A stretch of 64,000 nt of DNA, taken from assembly GCF_003471585.1 (NCBI RefSeq), contig NZ_QRJO01000001.1:372001-436000 (forward strand), read 5' to 3'. The position numbers and the translations under genes are program-made. This document shows, in pieces, positions 16,986 through 24,802 of the stretch. Under the pieces are notes generated by a model. It was given only the letters and a program-made list of their open reading frames with translations. It was not told the DNA's origin and made no database searches. Positions within the stretch are counted from its first letter, which is position 1. Each line of letters opens with the position of its first letter. The DNA comes from Collinsella sp. AM18-10. GTDB taxonomy: Bacteria; Actinomycetota; Coriobacteriia; Coriobacteriales; Coriobacteriaceae.

Positions 16986-17020
16986 ACCACCACAAAGGTG
17001 CCTGTCCCCTTTGTGGTGGT
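16986..17020. repeat. Hairpin R2, copy 1
   Basis: ACCACCACAAAGG stem with CTTTGTGGTGGT, loop TGCCTGTCCC. A near-identical hairpin lies at 17317-17356; together they bracket the triple R3 array. Confidence 0.85.
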
Positions 17021-17043
17021 TGGGAGCCTGACCGACTAGTTTG

Positions 17044-17259
17044 TCTCGATCTGTAACACCTGGAGCCCGTTGAGCCCTGCAGTTGTTACAGATTGAGATA
17101 TTGTGCCGGCCGGCCACGCTGCATCTCAATCTGTAACAGTTAGAGACCAAATATGCCGCCTGGTGTTACAGATCAAGACGTTGGGCTGACGGCCGAACGG
17201 TTCATCTCAATCTGTAACAGTTAGAGCCATTTTCGCTGGCTTGGTGTTACAGATCGAGA
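17044..17259. repeat. Triple tandem 55-nt palindromic repeat (R3)
   Basis: Three units at 17044-17098, 17124-17178 and 17205-17259, each exactly 55 nt. Each starts TCTC(A/G)ATCTGTAACA and ends TGTTACAGAT(Y)(R)AGA, so each folds into a hairpin with 14-15 bp arms. Start-to-start spacing is 80 and 81. Units 2 and 3 also share GTTAGAG after the left arm; spacers share GGCCG. The arms are inverted within each unit, unlike CRISPR. Confidence 0.9.
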
Positions 17260-17316
17260 CTATGCAAAAGCCGAGGATAGGCACTGCCGCCAAGGCCTTC
17301 CCCTCGGCCTAAAACA

Positions 17317-17356
17317 AAAACCACCACAAAGGTGCTGTCCCCTTTGTGGTGGTTTT
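17317..17356 (-). terminator. Hairpin R2, copy 2; probable terminator of the kinase-like gene
   Basis: AAAACCACCACAAAGG...CCTTTGTGGTGGTTTT with loop TGCTGTCC. It starts 7 nt past the stop of the minus-strand gene and ends in T-runs on either strand. Confidence 0.75.
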
Positions 17357-17362
17357 GGTCGG

Positions 17363-17986
17363 CTAGCCTTCGAGCTGCGCCACTTTGTAGCGGTAGGCTG
17401 CAGCGATGACGTCTTTACAGCCCTCGCGTCCCAGCTTGGCGCGGTTGACGACGATATCCTTGCCGCTCGTCATCTTCCACTTGCCGGCGCTGTAGCGCTT
17501 ATAGAACGCCTCGCGCGCCTTCTGCTGCTGTTTGACCAGCTTGGCACCTTTCTTTTTGTTAAGTCCGCGCTTCTTGCGCACAATCTCGACGCGGTCCTCA
17601 AAGGGTGCGGTCACCAACACGGCAATGTGGTTGGGGTTGTTACGCAGCAGGTAATCGGACAGGCGACCCTCGATAATGCAGCTCTCGGTCTCGCCCAGGT
17701 CCAAAATCACCTGGCTCATCTTTTGGAACAACTTGTCCGAGTACGAACGCGCATCGTAGCGGTCGGGCAGAAACGCCATGTTCTCCACAGCCAGACGCTC
17801 GTCGTAGGCGGCCATCTTGTCGAGTGACTCGCCCGCGCGCAGCGACGCACGCACCAGCAGCTCGTTGTCATACAGCGGAATCCCCAACTCGTCGGCAAGT
17901 ATGCGGCCAATCTCGTGACCCTCGGCACCAAAATCGCGCGCGATGGTAATGACCACAGGATTCTTCTTATTCTCCAGATCGCTCAT
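17363..17986 (-). CDS. Cytidylate kinase-like protein
   Basis: 207 residues. The N-terminus VVITIARDFGAEGHEIGRIL replaces the usual P-loop with the variant seen in the cytidylate-kinase-like family (PF13189 type). Also seen: LGIPLYDNELL, CIIEGRLSDYLL (compare IEGRD...), and a long basic region RKKRGLNKKKGAKLVK that would serve as a lid. Function in this family is unproven; nucleotide phosphorylation is the family-based guess. Stands alone, upstream of a long hairpin. Confidence 0.8.
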   Translation of the reverse strand: MSDLENKKNPVVITIARDFGAEGHEIGRILADELGIPLYDNELLVRASLRAGESLDKMAAYDERLAVENMAFLPDRYDARSYSDKLFQKMSQVILDLGETESCIIEGRLSDYLLRNNPNHIAVLVTAPFEDRVEIVRKKRGLNKKKGAKLVKQQQKAREAFYKRYSAGKWKMTSGKDIVVNRAKLGREGCKDVIAAAYRYKVAQLEG

Positions 17987-18047
17987 CGCGATTCCTTTCT
18001 AACAAATGAGAAAAGGGCTGTTTATCTCTTATTCCCACGATACCGTA

Positions 18048-18153
18048 CCTGGGTTTTCCTGGTGCCCAAGATTGACCTGAAAGAGGAGCGACGCGTACTT
18101 TGGTACGCGAGCGACGGTTTGAAGGCCAAGGTTGGGTGCCAGGGAAAGCCAGG
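18048..18153. repeat. Long nested hairpin with GAGCGAC core (R8, copy a)
   Basis: Imperfect outer arms of about 30 nt (CCTGGGTTTTCCTGGTGCCC against GGGTGCCAGGGAAAGCCAGG) enclose GGAGCGACGCGTACTTTGGT ACGCGAGCGACGG. The core has a direct repeat GAGCGAC flanking an inner hairpin GCGTAC/GTACGC. The right end abuts the stop codon of the permease at 18154. Confidence 0.8.
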
Positions 18154-18792
18154 CTATGCGGCTACGATGCGGCGTTGATATGCTCGGACCAGCAACGAGA
18201 TACCAAAGTTGAGCACAAAGTACATCGCAAACACCAGGCCGTAGAGCATAAGCACCTGCGACAGATCGATCGCGTGGGCCATCACGACGTTTGCCGTGTA
18301 CATGAGCTCGGCCACGTTAATGCCCGAAAGATACGAGCTGTCCTTAATGACGGTCGTGCACTGGCTAAACAGCGCCGGAATGATCGTCTTAAACGTCTGC
18401 GGCAGAATGATGTAGCGCATGGTGGCAAAGAAGCCAAAGCCCTGGCTCTGCGCCGCCTCAAACTGGCCGCGCGGAATCGAGTTGAGACCGCCGCGCACAA
18501 TCTCGGCCATAACGGCGCTGGTAAACAGCGTAAAGGCAATGGTCGAAATCACAATGTCCAAACCCTGCACCGTAAAGTAGATAAACAGGATCCACAGCAG
18601 GTTCGGCGTGCAGCGGAACAGCTCGATATAGGCGCTCACCAGAATACGGAATGGGCGGGGCGCATAGCTTTTAACGAGCGCCAGCACCGTGCCAAAGATG
18701 AGCGAGAAAAAGATCGACAGCGCCGAGATCTCTATGGTCTTAACAAAGCCGCCCCAAATGTAGAGCAGGTTGGTCGCGTTGAAGATTTCCAT
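18154..18792 (-). CDS. Amino-acid ABC transporter permease (second)
   Basis: Membrane subunit of a polar amino-acid importer. 212 residues, five predicted helices; the cytoplasmic EAA loop reads FEAAQSQGFGFFATMRYIILPQ. The N-terminal half (GGFVKTIEISALS, FRCTPNLLWILF) is typical of the GlnP/HisM family. Follows the first permease by 3 nt; last gene of the operon. Confidence 0.92.
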   Translation of the reverse strand: MEIFNATNLLYIWGGFVKTIEISALSIFFSLIFGTVLALVKSYAPRPFRILVSAYIELFRCTPNLLWILFIYFTVQGLDIVISTIAFTLFTSAVMAEIVRGGLNSIPRGQFEAAQSQGFGFFATMRYIILPQTFKTIIPALFSQCTTVIKDSSYLSGINVAELMYTANVVMAHAIDLSQVLMLYGLVFAMYFVLNFGISLLVRAYQRRIVAA

Positions 18793-18795
18793 GCG

Positions 18796-19542
18796 CTAGG
18801 CCTCCTCTACGTTGTCGAGCCCCAGCTCGGCCAGGCTCACACCGCGCGGACGCTCCTTGGAGCGGCGCTCGAGCCACTGCACCAGCATGGCGAGCGGAAA
18901 GCAGATAATGAAGTACATAAGGCAGCAGACGATGTACCCCTGCAGGTAACCGTACAGACTCACAAAGTTGTCGGAACGGTACATAAGGTCGCCGCCGGCC
19001 ACAAGCGCCAGCACCGACGTATTTTTGACCAGGTTGAGCGCCTGGTTACACAGCGGCGGCAGAATGATCTTGAATGTCTGGGGCAGCACGATGTACCAGT
19101 ACGCCTGCGCACGGGTGAAGCCCTGGCTCTGGGCCGCCTCCATCTGACCGCGCGGAACCGCCTCGATACCAGTGCGGATGACCTCCGAAATGTAGGCCGC
19201 GTGATACAGACCCACGCCCAAGAAGCCCAGCACGAACGGCGCGATGCGCACCGGCTGGTCGGCACCGGTTATGGCCTGTAAAAACTGCGGACCGGCCATG
19301 TACATAAAGAGCACCTGTACGGGCAACGGGGTGTTCTGGTAAAATTCCACGTACACGCGGCTTATGGCGCGCAGCACGCGCAAGCGGGTGGTAGAGAACA
19401 CGCCCAGCAGCGTGCCCAGCACCAGCGACAGCAGCAGACCGGCAACGACCACTTGCAGCGTCACGCCAAAGCCCTCCCAGAAGGGCCCCATGTTTTGAAA
19501 TGTCGTCGACCAACGGTCGGCGTCAAATAATCCTTCGAGCAT
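18796..19542 (-). CDS. Amino-acid ABC transporter permease (first)
   Basis: 248 residues. Same family as the next gene: FGVTLQVVVAGLLLSLVLGT, FYQNTPLPVQVLFMY, and EAA loop MEAAQSQGFTRAQAYWYIVLPQ split around Gln. Start ATG (MLEGLF) chosen for AAGGAAGGA about 6 nt upstream. The two permeases probably form a heterodimer with the upstream ATPase and binding lipoprotein. Confidence 0.92.
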   Translation of the reverse strand: MLEGLFDADRWSTTFQNMGPFWEGFGVTLQVVVAGLLLSLVLGTLLGVFSTTRLRVLRAISRVYVEFYQNTPLPVQVLFMYMAGPQFLQAITGADQPVRIAPFVLGFLGVGLYHAAYISEVIRTGIEAVPRGQMEAAQSQGFTRAQAYWYIVLPQTFKIILPPLCNQALNLVKNTSVLALVAGGDLMYRSDNFVSLYGYLQGYIVCCLMYFIICFPLAMLVQWLERRSKERPRGVSLAELGLDNVEEA

Positions 19543-19567
19543 TTGATTCCTTCCTTGGACGATGCGC

Positions 19568-20446
19568 CTATACAAGACCCCAGGTCTTGACCTCTTGGTC
19601 GAGCCAGCCATCGGCCAGGCGATCGCAAATCACCTGATCGACCACGGCCGAAAGGTCGCAGCCCTTCTTGGTCGCCACGCCGTAGCCCTGCTCGCCAAAC
19701 TTGACCTCGGGCTGCAACAGCTCAACGGTCTCGTTCATGTAACCGGCCAGCGTGGAGCGGTCCATGGCAAAGACGTCGATATTGCCAGCGTCGAGCGAGC
19801 TCTTGATGATGGGATAGCCGCTAAAGGCCCTAAACTCGGGCTTGCAGCTAAAGCCGTTGTCCTTGATCATCTGCTCGATCAGGCCCTGCGTGGTAGCACC
19901 CTGGCTCACGCCGATGACCTTGCCGTCCAGGTCCTCAATCGAGGTGAAGCCCGAACGTTTCTTGACCATGAGTCCCACGTAGTCGGTGCGGTACGGCGTA
20001 GAGAAATCCCAGCTTTTCTTGCGTTCGTCAGTGATGGTGTAGGTCGCCGCGACCACGTCAAGTTGGCCGTTATCGATCAGCGGGCCGCGCGTCTTGGGCG
20101 TTACGTCGGTAAACTCGACAAGCTCCTGGGCGCGGGCCTCCTTGTAGCTCACGCCAAAGACGGCAGCGGCGATCTGGTAGCACAAATCGACTTCCATGCC
20201 CTCAAAGCGACCCTTGGCGGTGTCGTAATAGCCGTAGCCGGGAACGTCTTTCTTAACGCCGGCATTCAGATGGCCACGCGACTTAATGGCCGCAAGCTTG
20301 GATCCCTTGTCGGAACCCTCGCCGCTGGTGGAGTTGCCGCAACCGGCAAGCGCGGTCCCCGTCAGCGCAAGCATGCCGGCGCCAGCCAGCTGCAAAAAGT
20401 GACGGCGCGATACAGCCGCCCTCGTCATATCCGTCATGTCCATCAC
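19568..20446 (-). CDS. Amino-acid ABC transporter substrate-binding lipoprotein
   Basis: Extracellular receptor for the importer. 292 residues. The N-terminus has a twin-arginine motif SRRHFLQLAGAGMLAL followed by lipobox LAGC, so export through Tat and lipid anchoring are likely. Family-3 binding protein features: GVKKDVPGYGYYD, GMEVDLCYQIAAAVFG, LDVVAATYTITDERKKSWDFS, GKVIGVSQGATT. Glutamate/glutamine/aspartate-type ligand is suggested by family only. Sits between ATPase and permeases. Confidence 0.92.
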   Translation of the reverse strand: MMDMTDMTRAAVSRRHFLQLAGAGMLALTGTALAGCGNSTSGEGSDKGSKLAAIKSRGHLNAGVKKDVPGYGYYDTAKGRFEGMEVDLCYQIAAAVFGVSYKEARAQELVEFTDVTPKTRGPLIDNGQLDVVAATYTITDERKKSWDFSTPYRTDYVGLMVKKRSGFTSIEDLDGKVIGVSQGATTQGLIEQMIKDNGFSCKPEFRAFSGYPIIKSSLDAGNIDVFAMDRSTLAGYMNETVELLQPEVKFGEQGYGVATKKGCDLSAVVDQVICDRLADGWLDQEVKTWGLV

Positions 20447-20451
20447 CGCGC

Positions 20452-21183
20452 CTAGTGCAGAATCTTGGACAGGAACTCGCGGCAGCGCGGGTTCTCGGGG
20501 TTATCGAAGAAGTGCTCGGGCGTGCCCTCCTCCAGGATGCGGCCGTCCTCCATAAAGATGACGCGGTCGGCCACCTGGCGCGCAAAGCCCATCTCGTGCG
20601 TCACGCAGATCATGGTGATGTCCTCCTGCGCGAGCTCGATCATAACGTCGAGCACCTCCTGCACCATCTCGGGGTCGAGCGCCGAGGTCGGCTCGTCAAA
20701 CAGGATGATGGGCTGCTTGGTGCACAGGGCGCGGGCGATGGCGATGCGCTGCTGCTGACCACCCGAGAGATTCTGCGGATACTCGCCGGCCTTATGCGCC
20801 ATGCCGACGCGCTTGAGCGCGGCGATGGCGATCTCGGTCGCCTCCTCCTTGCTCTTCTTTTGCAGCTTGATGGGCGCGAGCGTCAGGTTACCGAGCACCG
20901 TCATGTTGGGATACAGGTTGAACTGCTGAAACACCATGGAGCTATACTTGCGGGCCATCTCCAGGTGATTCTTTTTGGTGAGCGGCGTACCGTCGATGAT
21001 GACCTCGCCCGACGTGGGCTCCTCAAGATAATCGACGCAGCGGATGAGCGTCGACTTGCCCGAGCCGGAAGGCCCGATCATTACGAGCTTCTCGCCGCGC
21101 TTGACGGTGAGGTTGATATCTTTGAGCACATGCAGGTCGCCAAAGTACTTGTTGAGATGCTTGATCTCGATCATGTCTGCCAT
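20452..21183 (-). CDS. Amino-acid ABC transporter ATP-binding protein
   Basis: GlnQ-type ATPase, 243 residues: GPSGSGKST (Walker A), [17 protein letters not shown] (Q-loop), [16 protein letters not shown] (signature), [14 protein letters not shown] (Walker B), VTHEMGFAR (H-loop). First gene of the four-gene operon; GGAAGGGAC lies upstream of the ATG. All catalytic motifs are intact. Confidence 0.95.
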   Translation of the reverse strand: MADMIEIKHLNKYFGDLHVLKDINLTVKRGEKLVMIGPSGSGKSTLIRCVDYLEEPTSGEVIIDGTPLTKKNHLEMARKYSSMVFQQFNLYPNMTVLGNLTLAPIKLQKKSKEEATEIAIAALKRVGMAHKAGEYPQNLSGGQQQRIAIARALCTKQPIILFDEPTSALDPEMVQEVLDVMIELAQEDITMICVTHEMGFARQVADRVIFMEDGRILEEGTPEHFFDNPENPRCREFLSKILH

Positions 21184-21294
21184 GGATGTCCCTTCCCTGC
21201 GTTTACACGAGTTGAACTATTGTACGGAAAGAACCACGTTTCCGCAGCCCACACTACATCCCCGTAAAGAACCCGCAACCTTCCGCCCACTCAT

Positions 21295-21331
21295 TGGGCA
21301 CTCATTTAAGTCTGTCCCCAGTGAGCGCCCA
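21295..21331. repeat. Hairpin with CTGTCCCC loop
   Basis: TGGGCACTCA...TGAGCGCCCA stem enclosing TTTAAGTCTGTCCCCAG. Shares the loop motif CTGTCCC with the R1 and R2 hairpins but has unrelated arms. Confidence 0.65.
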
Positions 21332-21353
21332 ACCGCCCTTGTTGAGCATAAGT

Positions 21354-21499
21354 CAGCGAAAACCCGTACACGCGAGCAAGGTGACGTGAAATGAAAGGGC
21401 GCAGACCTTATGGTCGCGCCCTTGAAATTGAACGTCAGATTGCCGCGTGTACGGGTTTGCAGCGTCGAGCCGTTGCGCGGTTTGGTAAAACCGCGCAAC
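21354..21499 (-). ncRNA. Structured repeat element R6, copy A (candidate RNA)
   Basis: Three perfect stems: AACCCGTACACGCG (21361-21374) with 21444-21457; GGGCGC-GACC (21397-21407) with GGTC-GCGCCC (21412-21421); GTTGCGCGGTTT (21472-21483) with 21488-21499. Copy B at 59716-59862 keeps the layout with different paired bases. Conserved single strands include GAGCAAGGTG, CAGATTGCC and TTTGCAGCGTCG. The third stem ends 3 nt from the yqeY stop codon. Strand is inferred from position after a minus-strand gene; it could be DNA-level repeat rather than RNA. Confidence 0.65.
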
Positions 21500-21502
21500 A
21501 AA

Positions 21503-21946
21503 TTACGCCAGCTTTGCGCCGACGATCTTTGCCGCGGCAGGCTTGTCGAAGTTGCCGCCGGTGGCCTTGCCGAGCGCGCCCATGACCTGGCCCATCTGCT
21601 TCTTAGATGTGGCGCCCAGCTCGGCGATAACCTGCTCGATCAGGGCCTCGAGCTCCTCGCCCGAAACCTGCGCGGGCAGCAGACTCTCCAGAATCTTGAC
21701 CTGCTCGGTCAGGTTGTCGGTACGCTCCTGGTCGGTGCCGGCCTTGATGGACATCTCCAGCGTCTCGCTCGTCTGCTTAATCAGACGCTTGATCATGCTG
21801 TTGACGTCTTCCTCGGTCACATCGCGACGCTCGTTGACCTCGATGTTCTTCACTTCGGCCTTAACCTGGCGAATGATGGACAGGCGAACCTTGTCCTTGG
21901 CCTTCATGGCCGCGATCATTTCCTTCTGCAGCTCTTCGTTGGTCAT
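21503..21946 (-). CDS. GatB/YqeY domain protein
   Basis: 147 residues, the stand-alone form of the helical domain found at the C-terminus of GatB. Seen: EMIAAMKAKDKVRLSIIRQV, an acidic middle DVTEEDVNSMIKRLIKQ, and TSKKQMGQVMGALG near the end. Suggested role in tRNA-dependent amidation or tRNA binding, by family only. Start ATG (MTNEEL) has AGGAGG about 8 nt upstream. A structured repeat abuts its stop. Confidence 0.9.
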   Translation of the reverse strand: MTNEELQKEMIAAMKAKDKVRLSIIRQVKAEVKNIEVNERRDVTEEDVNSMIKRLIKQTSETLEMSIKAGTDQERTDNLTEQVKILESLLPAQVSGEELEALIEQVIAELGATSKKQMGQVMGALGKATGGNFDKPAAAKIVGAKLA

Positions 21947-22000
21947 CTGCAAATCCTCCTCAATAGTGCGGGCGACACTCACACGAGCGCCGCCCCATGA

Positions 22001-23221
22001 TTACTCAGTCGTCGACGAATTGTCGGTCGAACTCTTGGTGACGCCCTTCAGGCTGACGTTGTACGGCACGTCCTTGGGCATGGGGTTAACGGTGATGTCG
22101 GCGTCCTTCTTGTACTGCTCCAGCCACTCGCTGTACGCAGTGCTGGCCGCCTGCGTCTTCACCACGTTGGAGACGTACTTCTTGATGTCCTTGGGTACCT
22201 GCTTGATGTCATCGACCTGATTATCGACATGGAAGTAGTCGGTGCACTTGATGATGTGGTAACCATACGTCGACTCGACCACGTCGCTCACATCGCCCTT
22301 GTTGAGCCCCTCGAGCGCTGCCTGATAGCTGTCGACGAAGGTGGTGAGCTTGTCCCAGCCCACATCGCCCCTCTTCTCCTTGGAACCGGTGTCGTCGGAA
22401 TACTGCTCCACGGCGTCTTCGAAGCTCAGCTCGCCGGAGTTAATCTTGTCCAGGCACTCCTGCGCCTTGGCCTTGGCGGCAGCCTTGTCCTCGTCGGATG
22501 CGTCGGAATCGACCTTGATCAGGATGTTCGACGAGCGGCGGGCATCGTTGTACTTCGACAGGTTCTCGTTGATGTAATCGACGATCTCGCTGTCCTCGGT
22601 CTTGCTGGTAGGCGCCACGGCTTCCTTGAGCTTTTGCTGCGCCAGGCTCTCCTTGAGCGAGCTCTTATAGGTGTCCTCGGTGTAGCCGTAGGTCTTAAGG
22701 GTCTTCTTAAAGGTCTTGGCGCCGCCCGCGCTCTTGCACGCGTCCTTCCAAGCCTTCTCGACCTCCTCATCCGACACCGTCACGCCGTTTTCCTTCTGCG
22801 CCTGCTGAAGCAGAATCTGCTGCGTGTAGGAATCGATGAGCTGCTTGCGATACTTCTTGGGCGTAAGGTCGTTGTTGACCAGGTACTGCGCCCAATCCTT
22901 GTCCTTGGTATAACCATAGGACGTGCGCATGCTCATGATCTGCTTGGTCACGGTGTCCTCGGTGAGGTTGGTGCCGTTGATGGTGGCGGCAACACCGCCG
23001 GTCAGCTTGTAGCCCGAGGTGTCCTCGGTCTGCGACATAAGACCGGAGCACGCCATGGCCGAGACGGAGAGCAGCATCGCCAGCACGCCGATGACCACCA
23101 GGACAATCTTGACGGTCTTGGACACATAGGTCTTGCGCTGCTTCTTGCGAGAGCTGGAGGCAGCGCGAGTCTGCTGCTCGGGCGTCGGCGCGGCCTCGGG
23201 GTTCTTTTTCTTGTTTGCCAT
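22001..23221 (-). CDS. Membrane-anchored parvulin-type peptidyl-prolyl isomerase
   Basis: Likely folds exported proteins on the outer face of the membrane (PrsA/SurA-like). 406 residues: Lys/Arg-rich cytoplasmic tail (1-35), hydrophobic segment (37-58) ending AMACSG, which could be a lipobox or just a membrane anchor. A SurA-N-like helical region follows (about 90-215), then the parvulin domain (about 228-330) with SSNILIKVDSD, FEDAVEQYSDDTGSKEKRGD, and STYGYHIIKC. The tail is Ser/Thr-rich. Confidence 0.9.
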   Translation of the reverse strand: MANKKKNPEAAPTPEQQTRAASSSRKKQRKTYVSKTVKIVLVVIGVLAMLLSVSAMACSGLMSQTEDTSGYKLTGGVAATINGTNLTEDTVTKQIMSMRTSYGYTKDKDWAQYLVNNDLTPKKYRKQLIDSYTQQILLQQAQKENGVTVSDEEVEKAWKDACKSAGGAKTFKKTLKTYGYTEDTYKSSLKESLAQQKLKEAVAPTSKTEDSEIVDYINENLSKYNDARRSSNILIKVDSDASDEDKAAAKAKAQECLDKINSGELSFEDAVEQYSDDTGSKEKRGDVGWDKLTTFVDSYQAALEGLNKGDVSDVVESTYGYHIIKCTDYFHVDNQVDDIKQVPKDIKKYVSNVVKTQAASTAYSEWLEQYKKDADITVNPMPKDVPYNVSLKGVTKSSTDNSSTTE

Positions 23222-23350
23222 GTTTGGCCTTTCGCATCACGAATCGAACAAACGCCATTGTGTCACAACGCAGCCCCCGCGACACACCTGGTGCAGGGGA
23301 GACGGGTTAATCTGCACCATTTTGGTGCAAAGGGGACAGGTCTGGCAGTT

Positions 23351-23396
23351 GACAGTTAGGGACGTTCCTTTTCTGCCGACAGTTAGGGACAGTCCC
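23351..23396. repeat. GACAGTTAGGGAC direct repeats and GGGAC hairpin
   Basis: GACAGTTAGGGAC occurs at 23351 and 23378; GGGACAGTCCC at 23386-23396 is a perfect palindrome. An upstream AGGGGACAGG (near 23331) adds another copy of the motif. A related GCCGGCACTTGGG/AGGGACGTTCCTTTT stretch appears at about 59629-59693. Reminiscent of REP sequences linked to IS200-like (RAYT) transposases; no such gene is in the window. Confidence 0.6.
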
Positions 23397-23408
23397 CAAG
23401 TGCCGGCC

Positions 23409-23876
23409 TTAAAAGTGGCGGCGGATGGCGTCGACCATGCCCTGCGGCGTGGTCTGGCCGAGTACATCGGCTGCAGCGTCGGCATCCATAAAGATATTCA
23501 TAAGCGCTTGCAGGGCCTCGACCTGGCCGCCCGGCTCGGCAATGCCCAGATTGATGATAATCTGCGCCGGCACCGGGGCGCCCATACCCGCCATCGCGTT
23601 GAACGTCACAGGTGCAGCGGGCTTTACCACCGCGATATAGGGCTTGGCCACAAATCCCGGATCGGTATGCGGAATGGCGATGTTTGCCGCCGGCATAGCG
23701 AGACCCGTGGGATAGGCGTCCTCGCGCGTGCGGACGGCGTCGAGCCAACCCTCGGCAATGTAGCCGCGCGGAGCGAGCTCGTCCTCGAGCTGCGCAAACA
23801 CCTCATCCGGCGTCGCACACCCCCAATCAAAAAACACCAGCTCGGGCGAGAATAGCATCTCGGCGTTATCCGCCAT
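23409..23876 (-). CDS. Orphan PTS EIIA domain protein (fructose/galactitol type)
   Basis: 155 residues. The phosphorylation His is in AIPHTDPGFV, with TGLAMPAANIAIP before it, as in EIIA of the fructose-mannitol and galactitol families. The C-terminus GGQVEALQALMNIFMDADAAAD is typical. No EIIB or EIIC gene is adjacent, so it may serve a distant permease or act as a regulator. GGAGGA precedes the chosen ATG (MADNAE). Confidence 0.85.
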   Translation of the reverse strand: MADNAEMLFSPELVFFDWGCATPDEVFAQLEDELAPRGYIAEGWLDAVRTREDAYPTGLAMPAANIAIPHTDPGFVAKPYIAVVKPAAPVTFNAMAGMGAPVPAQIIINLGIAEPGGQVEALQALMNIFMDADAAADVLGQTTPQGMVDAIRRHF

Positions 23877-23941
23877 ACCGTCCTCCAAAGTTGCATGAGG
23901 TTCACAATGCCCCATATGATAGCGAAACGAGACAGGCAAGG

Positions 23942-24409
23942 TTAGTCGAGGATCCCAATCATCTCGAGAGCGCGGGCAGGCGTCAGGCAAACTTCGGGCA
24001 TCGCCTCCAGCATGCGTCGGTCACTCGTGACTACGTAGTCAACATCTGCCGTCTCGCCCGAAGCAATGATGAGGTTGTCTTCGAGATCCGGCGTGCGCTT
24101 GCCAAGCATGCGCGCCATCTCGCACTCTGCCAACGAAAGCGGAGAGGCGGTTGCCACCTGCATCATGTGCTCGATGCAGGCCCATGACGCCGAGGCAAAT
24201 GACACGTTAATCCCATTCGCATTCCGCCGGGCCAGACGACGAGGCAAAATATAGAACACATCCTTTGCCGTCGTTGGCGCATACAGAAGGTCGATCTTTC
24301 CCGCCTCGGCAAGCTCCACCAGGTACTTCGCTTCGTCGAATGCCCCCTCTTGTAGGTAATAATCGAGCCAAACGTTCGTATCTACCAGCAGACGCTTTGC
24401 CTCAATCAT
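23942..24409 (-). CDS. PIN-domain toxin
   Basis: Probable ribonuclease toxin. 155 residues with the PIN acidic set: LLVDTNVWLDYY (first Asp), Glu in the central helix region, and DLEDNLIIASGE...DYVVTSDRR near the C-terminus. The ATG overlaps the antitoxin stop as ATGA, a 4-base coupling typical of toxin-antitoxin operons. Confidence 0.88.
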   Translation of the reverse strand: MIEAKRLLVDTNVWLDYYLQEGAFDEAKYLVELAEAGKIDLLYAPTTAKDVFYILPRRLARRNANGINVSFASASWACIEHMMQVATASPLSLAECEMARMLGKRTPDLEDNLIIASGETADVDYVVTSDRRMLEAMPEVCLTPARALEMIGILD

Positions 24410-24750
24410 CGGCAATTCGCCTCCATGTCGGCAATCATCGCGTCATACATATCATCGCGTACGGCATCCCGGTCTTCCGCAGACGATTCAGCTGGCGCAA
24501 AATCCGAAGCGCTTAGCCCCAACGAGGAAAAAGCTAGGCCACACCCCTGCTCGGCAAGGCTCTTCGCGCGGGGCAGCTCACGCTTATCCGCCAGCATAAA
24601 TCCCGGCAACGCTTGATGCTCGACAAGATAGGCCCAAAGCGCGCGAATGGCATCGCTCGGCCCCAACCCATTGCGAGTTAGGACCGCATCGCCACCAGCT
24701 TTGAGCATAGGATCGATTCGCGTATTGAGCTGCACCGTTGCTGTACCCAT
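24406..24750 (-). CDS. RelB/DinJ-type antitoxin
   Basis: 114 residues. The N-terminus TVQLNTRIDPMLKAGGDAVL then GLGPSDAIRALWAYLVEHQALP follows the ribbon-helix-helix pattern of RelB/DinJ antitoxins; the acidic C-terminus (AESSAEDRDAVRDDMYDAMI) would wrap the toxin. Pairing with a PIN toxin rather than RelE/YafQ is unusual. A promoter with a short palindrome lies just upstream, suggesting self-repression. Confidence 0.85.
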   Translation of the reverse strand: MGTATVQLNTRIDPMLKAGGDAVLTRNGLGPSDAIRALWAYLVEHQALPGFMLADKRELPRAKSLAEQGCGLAFSSLGLSASDFAPAESSAEDRDAVRDDMYDAMIADMEANCR

Positions 24751-24768
24751 AGCGGCTCCTCTCTACTT

Positions 24769-24802
24769 GCTAGCAGTATAGCAGACATAAAAGGCCACGC
24801 AA
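24769..24802 (-). promoter_or_regulatory. Promoter/operator of the toxin-antitoxin pair
   Basis: On the minus strand: -35 TTGCGT (24797-24802), 16-bp spacer, -10 TATACT (24775-24780). GCTATACTGCTAGC (24769-24782) is an imperfect palindrome over the -10, a likely antitoxin operator. The -35 overlaps the tail of the candidate RNA's terminator. Confidence 0.5.

Noticed and set aside
17044..17259. CRISPR array from regular 80-nt spacing
   Set aside because: Each unit is internally inverted, repeats are hairpins rather than short direct repeats, spacers share sequence, only three units, and no cas genes.
21217..21501. Minus-strand reading frame across R6 copy A, whose translation resembles that of copy B (LQTR..GNL.F.F.G)
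   Set aside because: Copy B has no start codon nearby and the differences follow base pairing, not codon positions; structure explains the similarity better. A translated element is not fully excluded.
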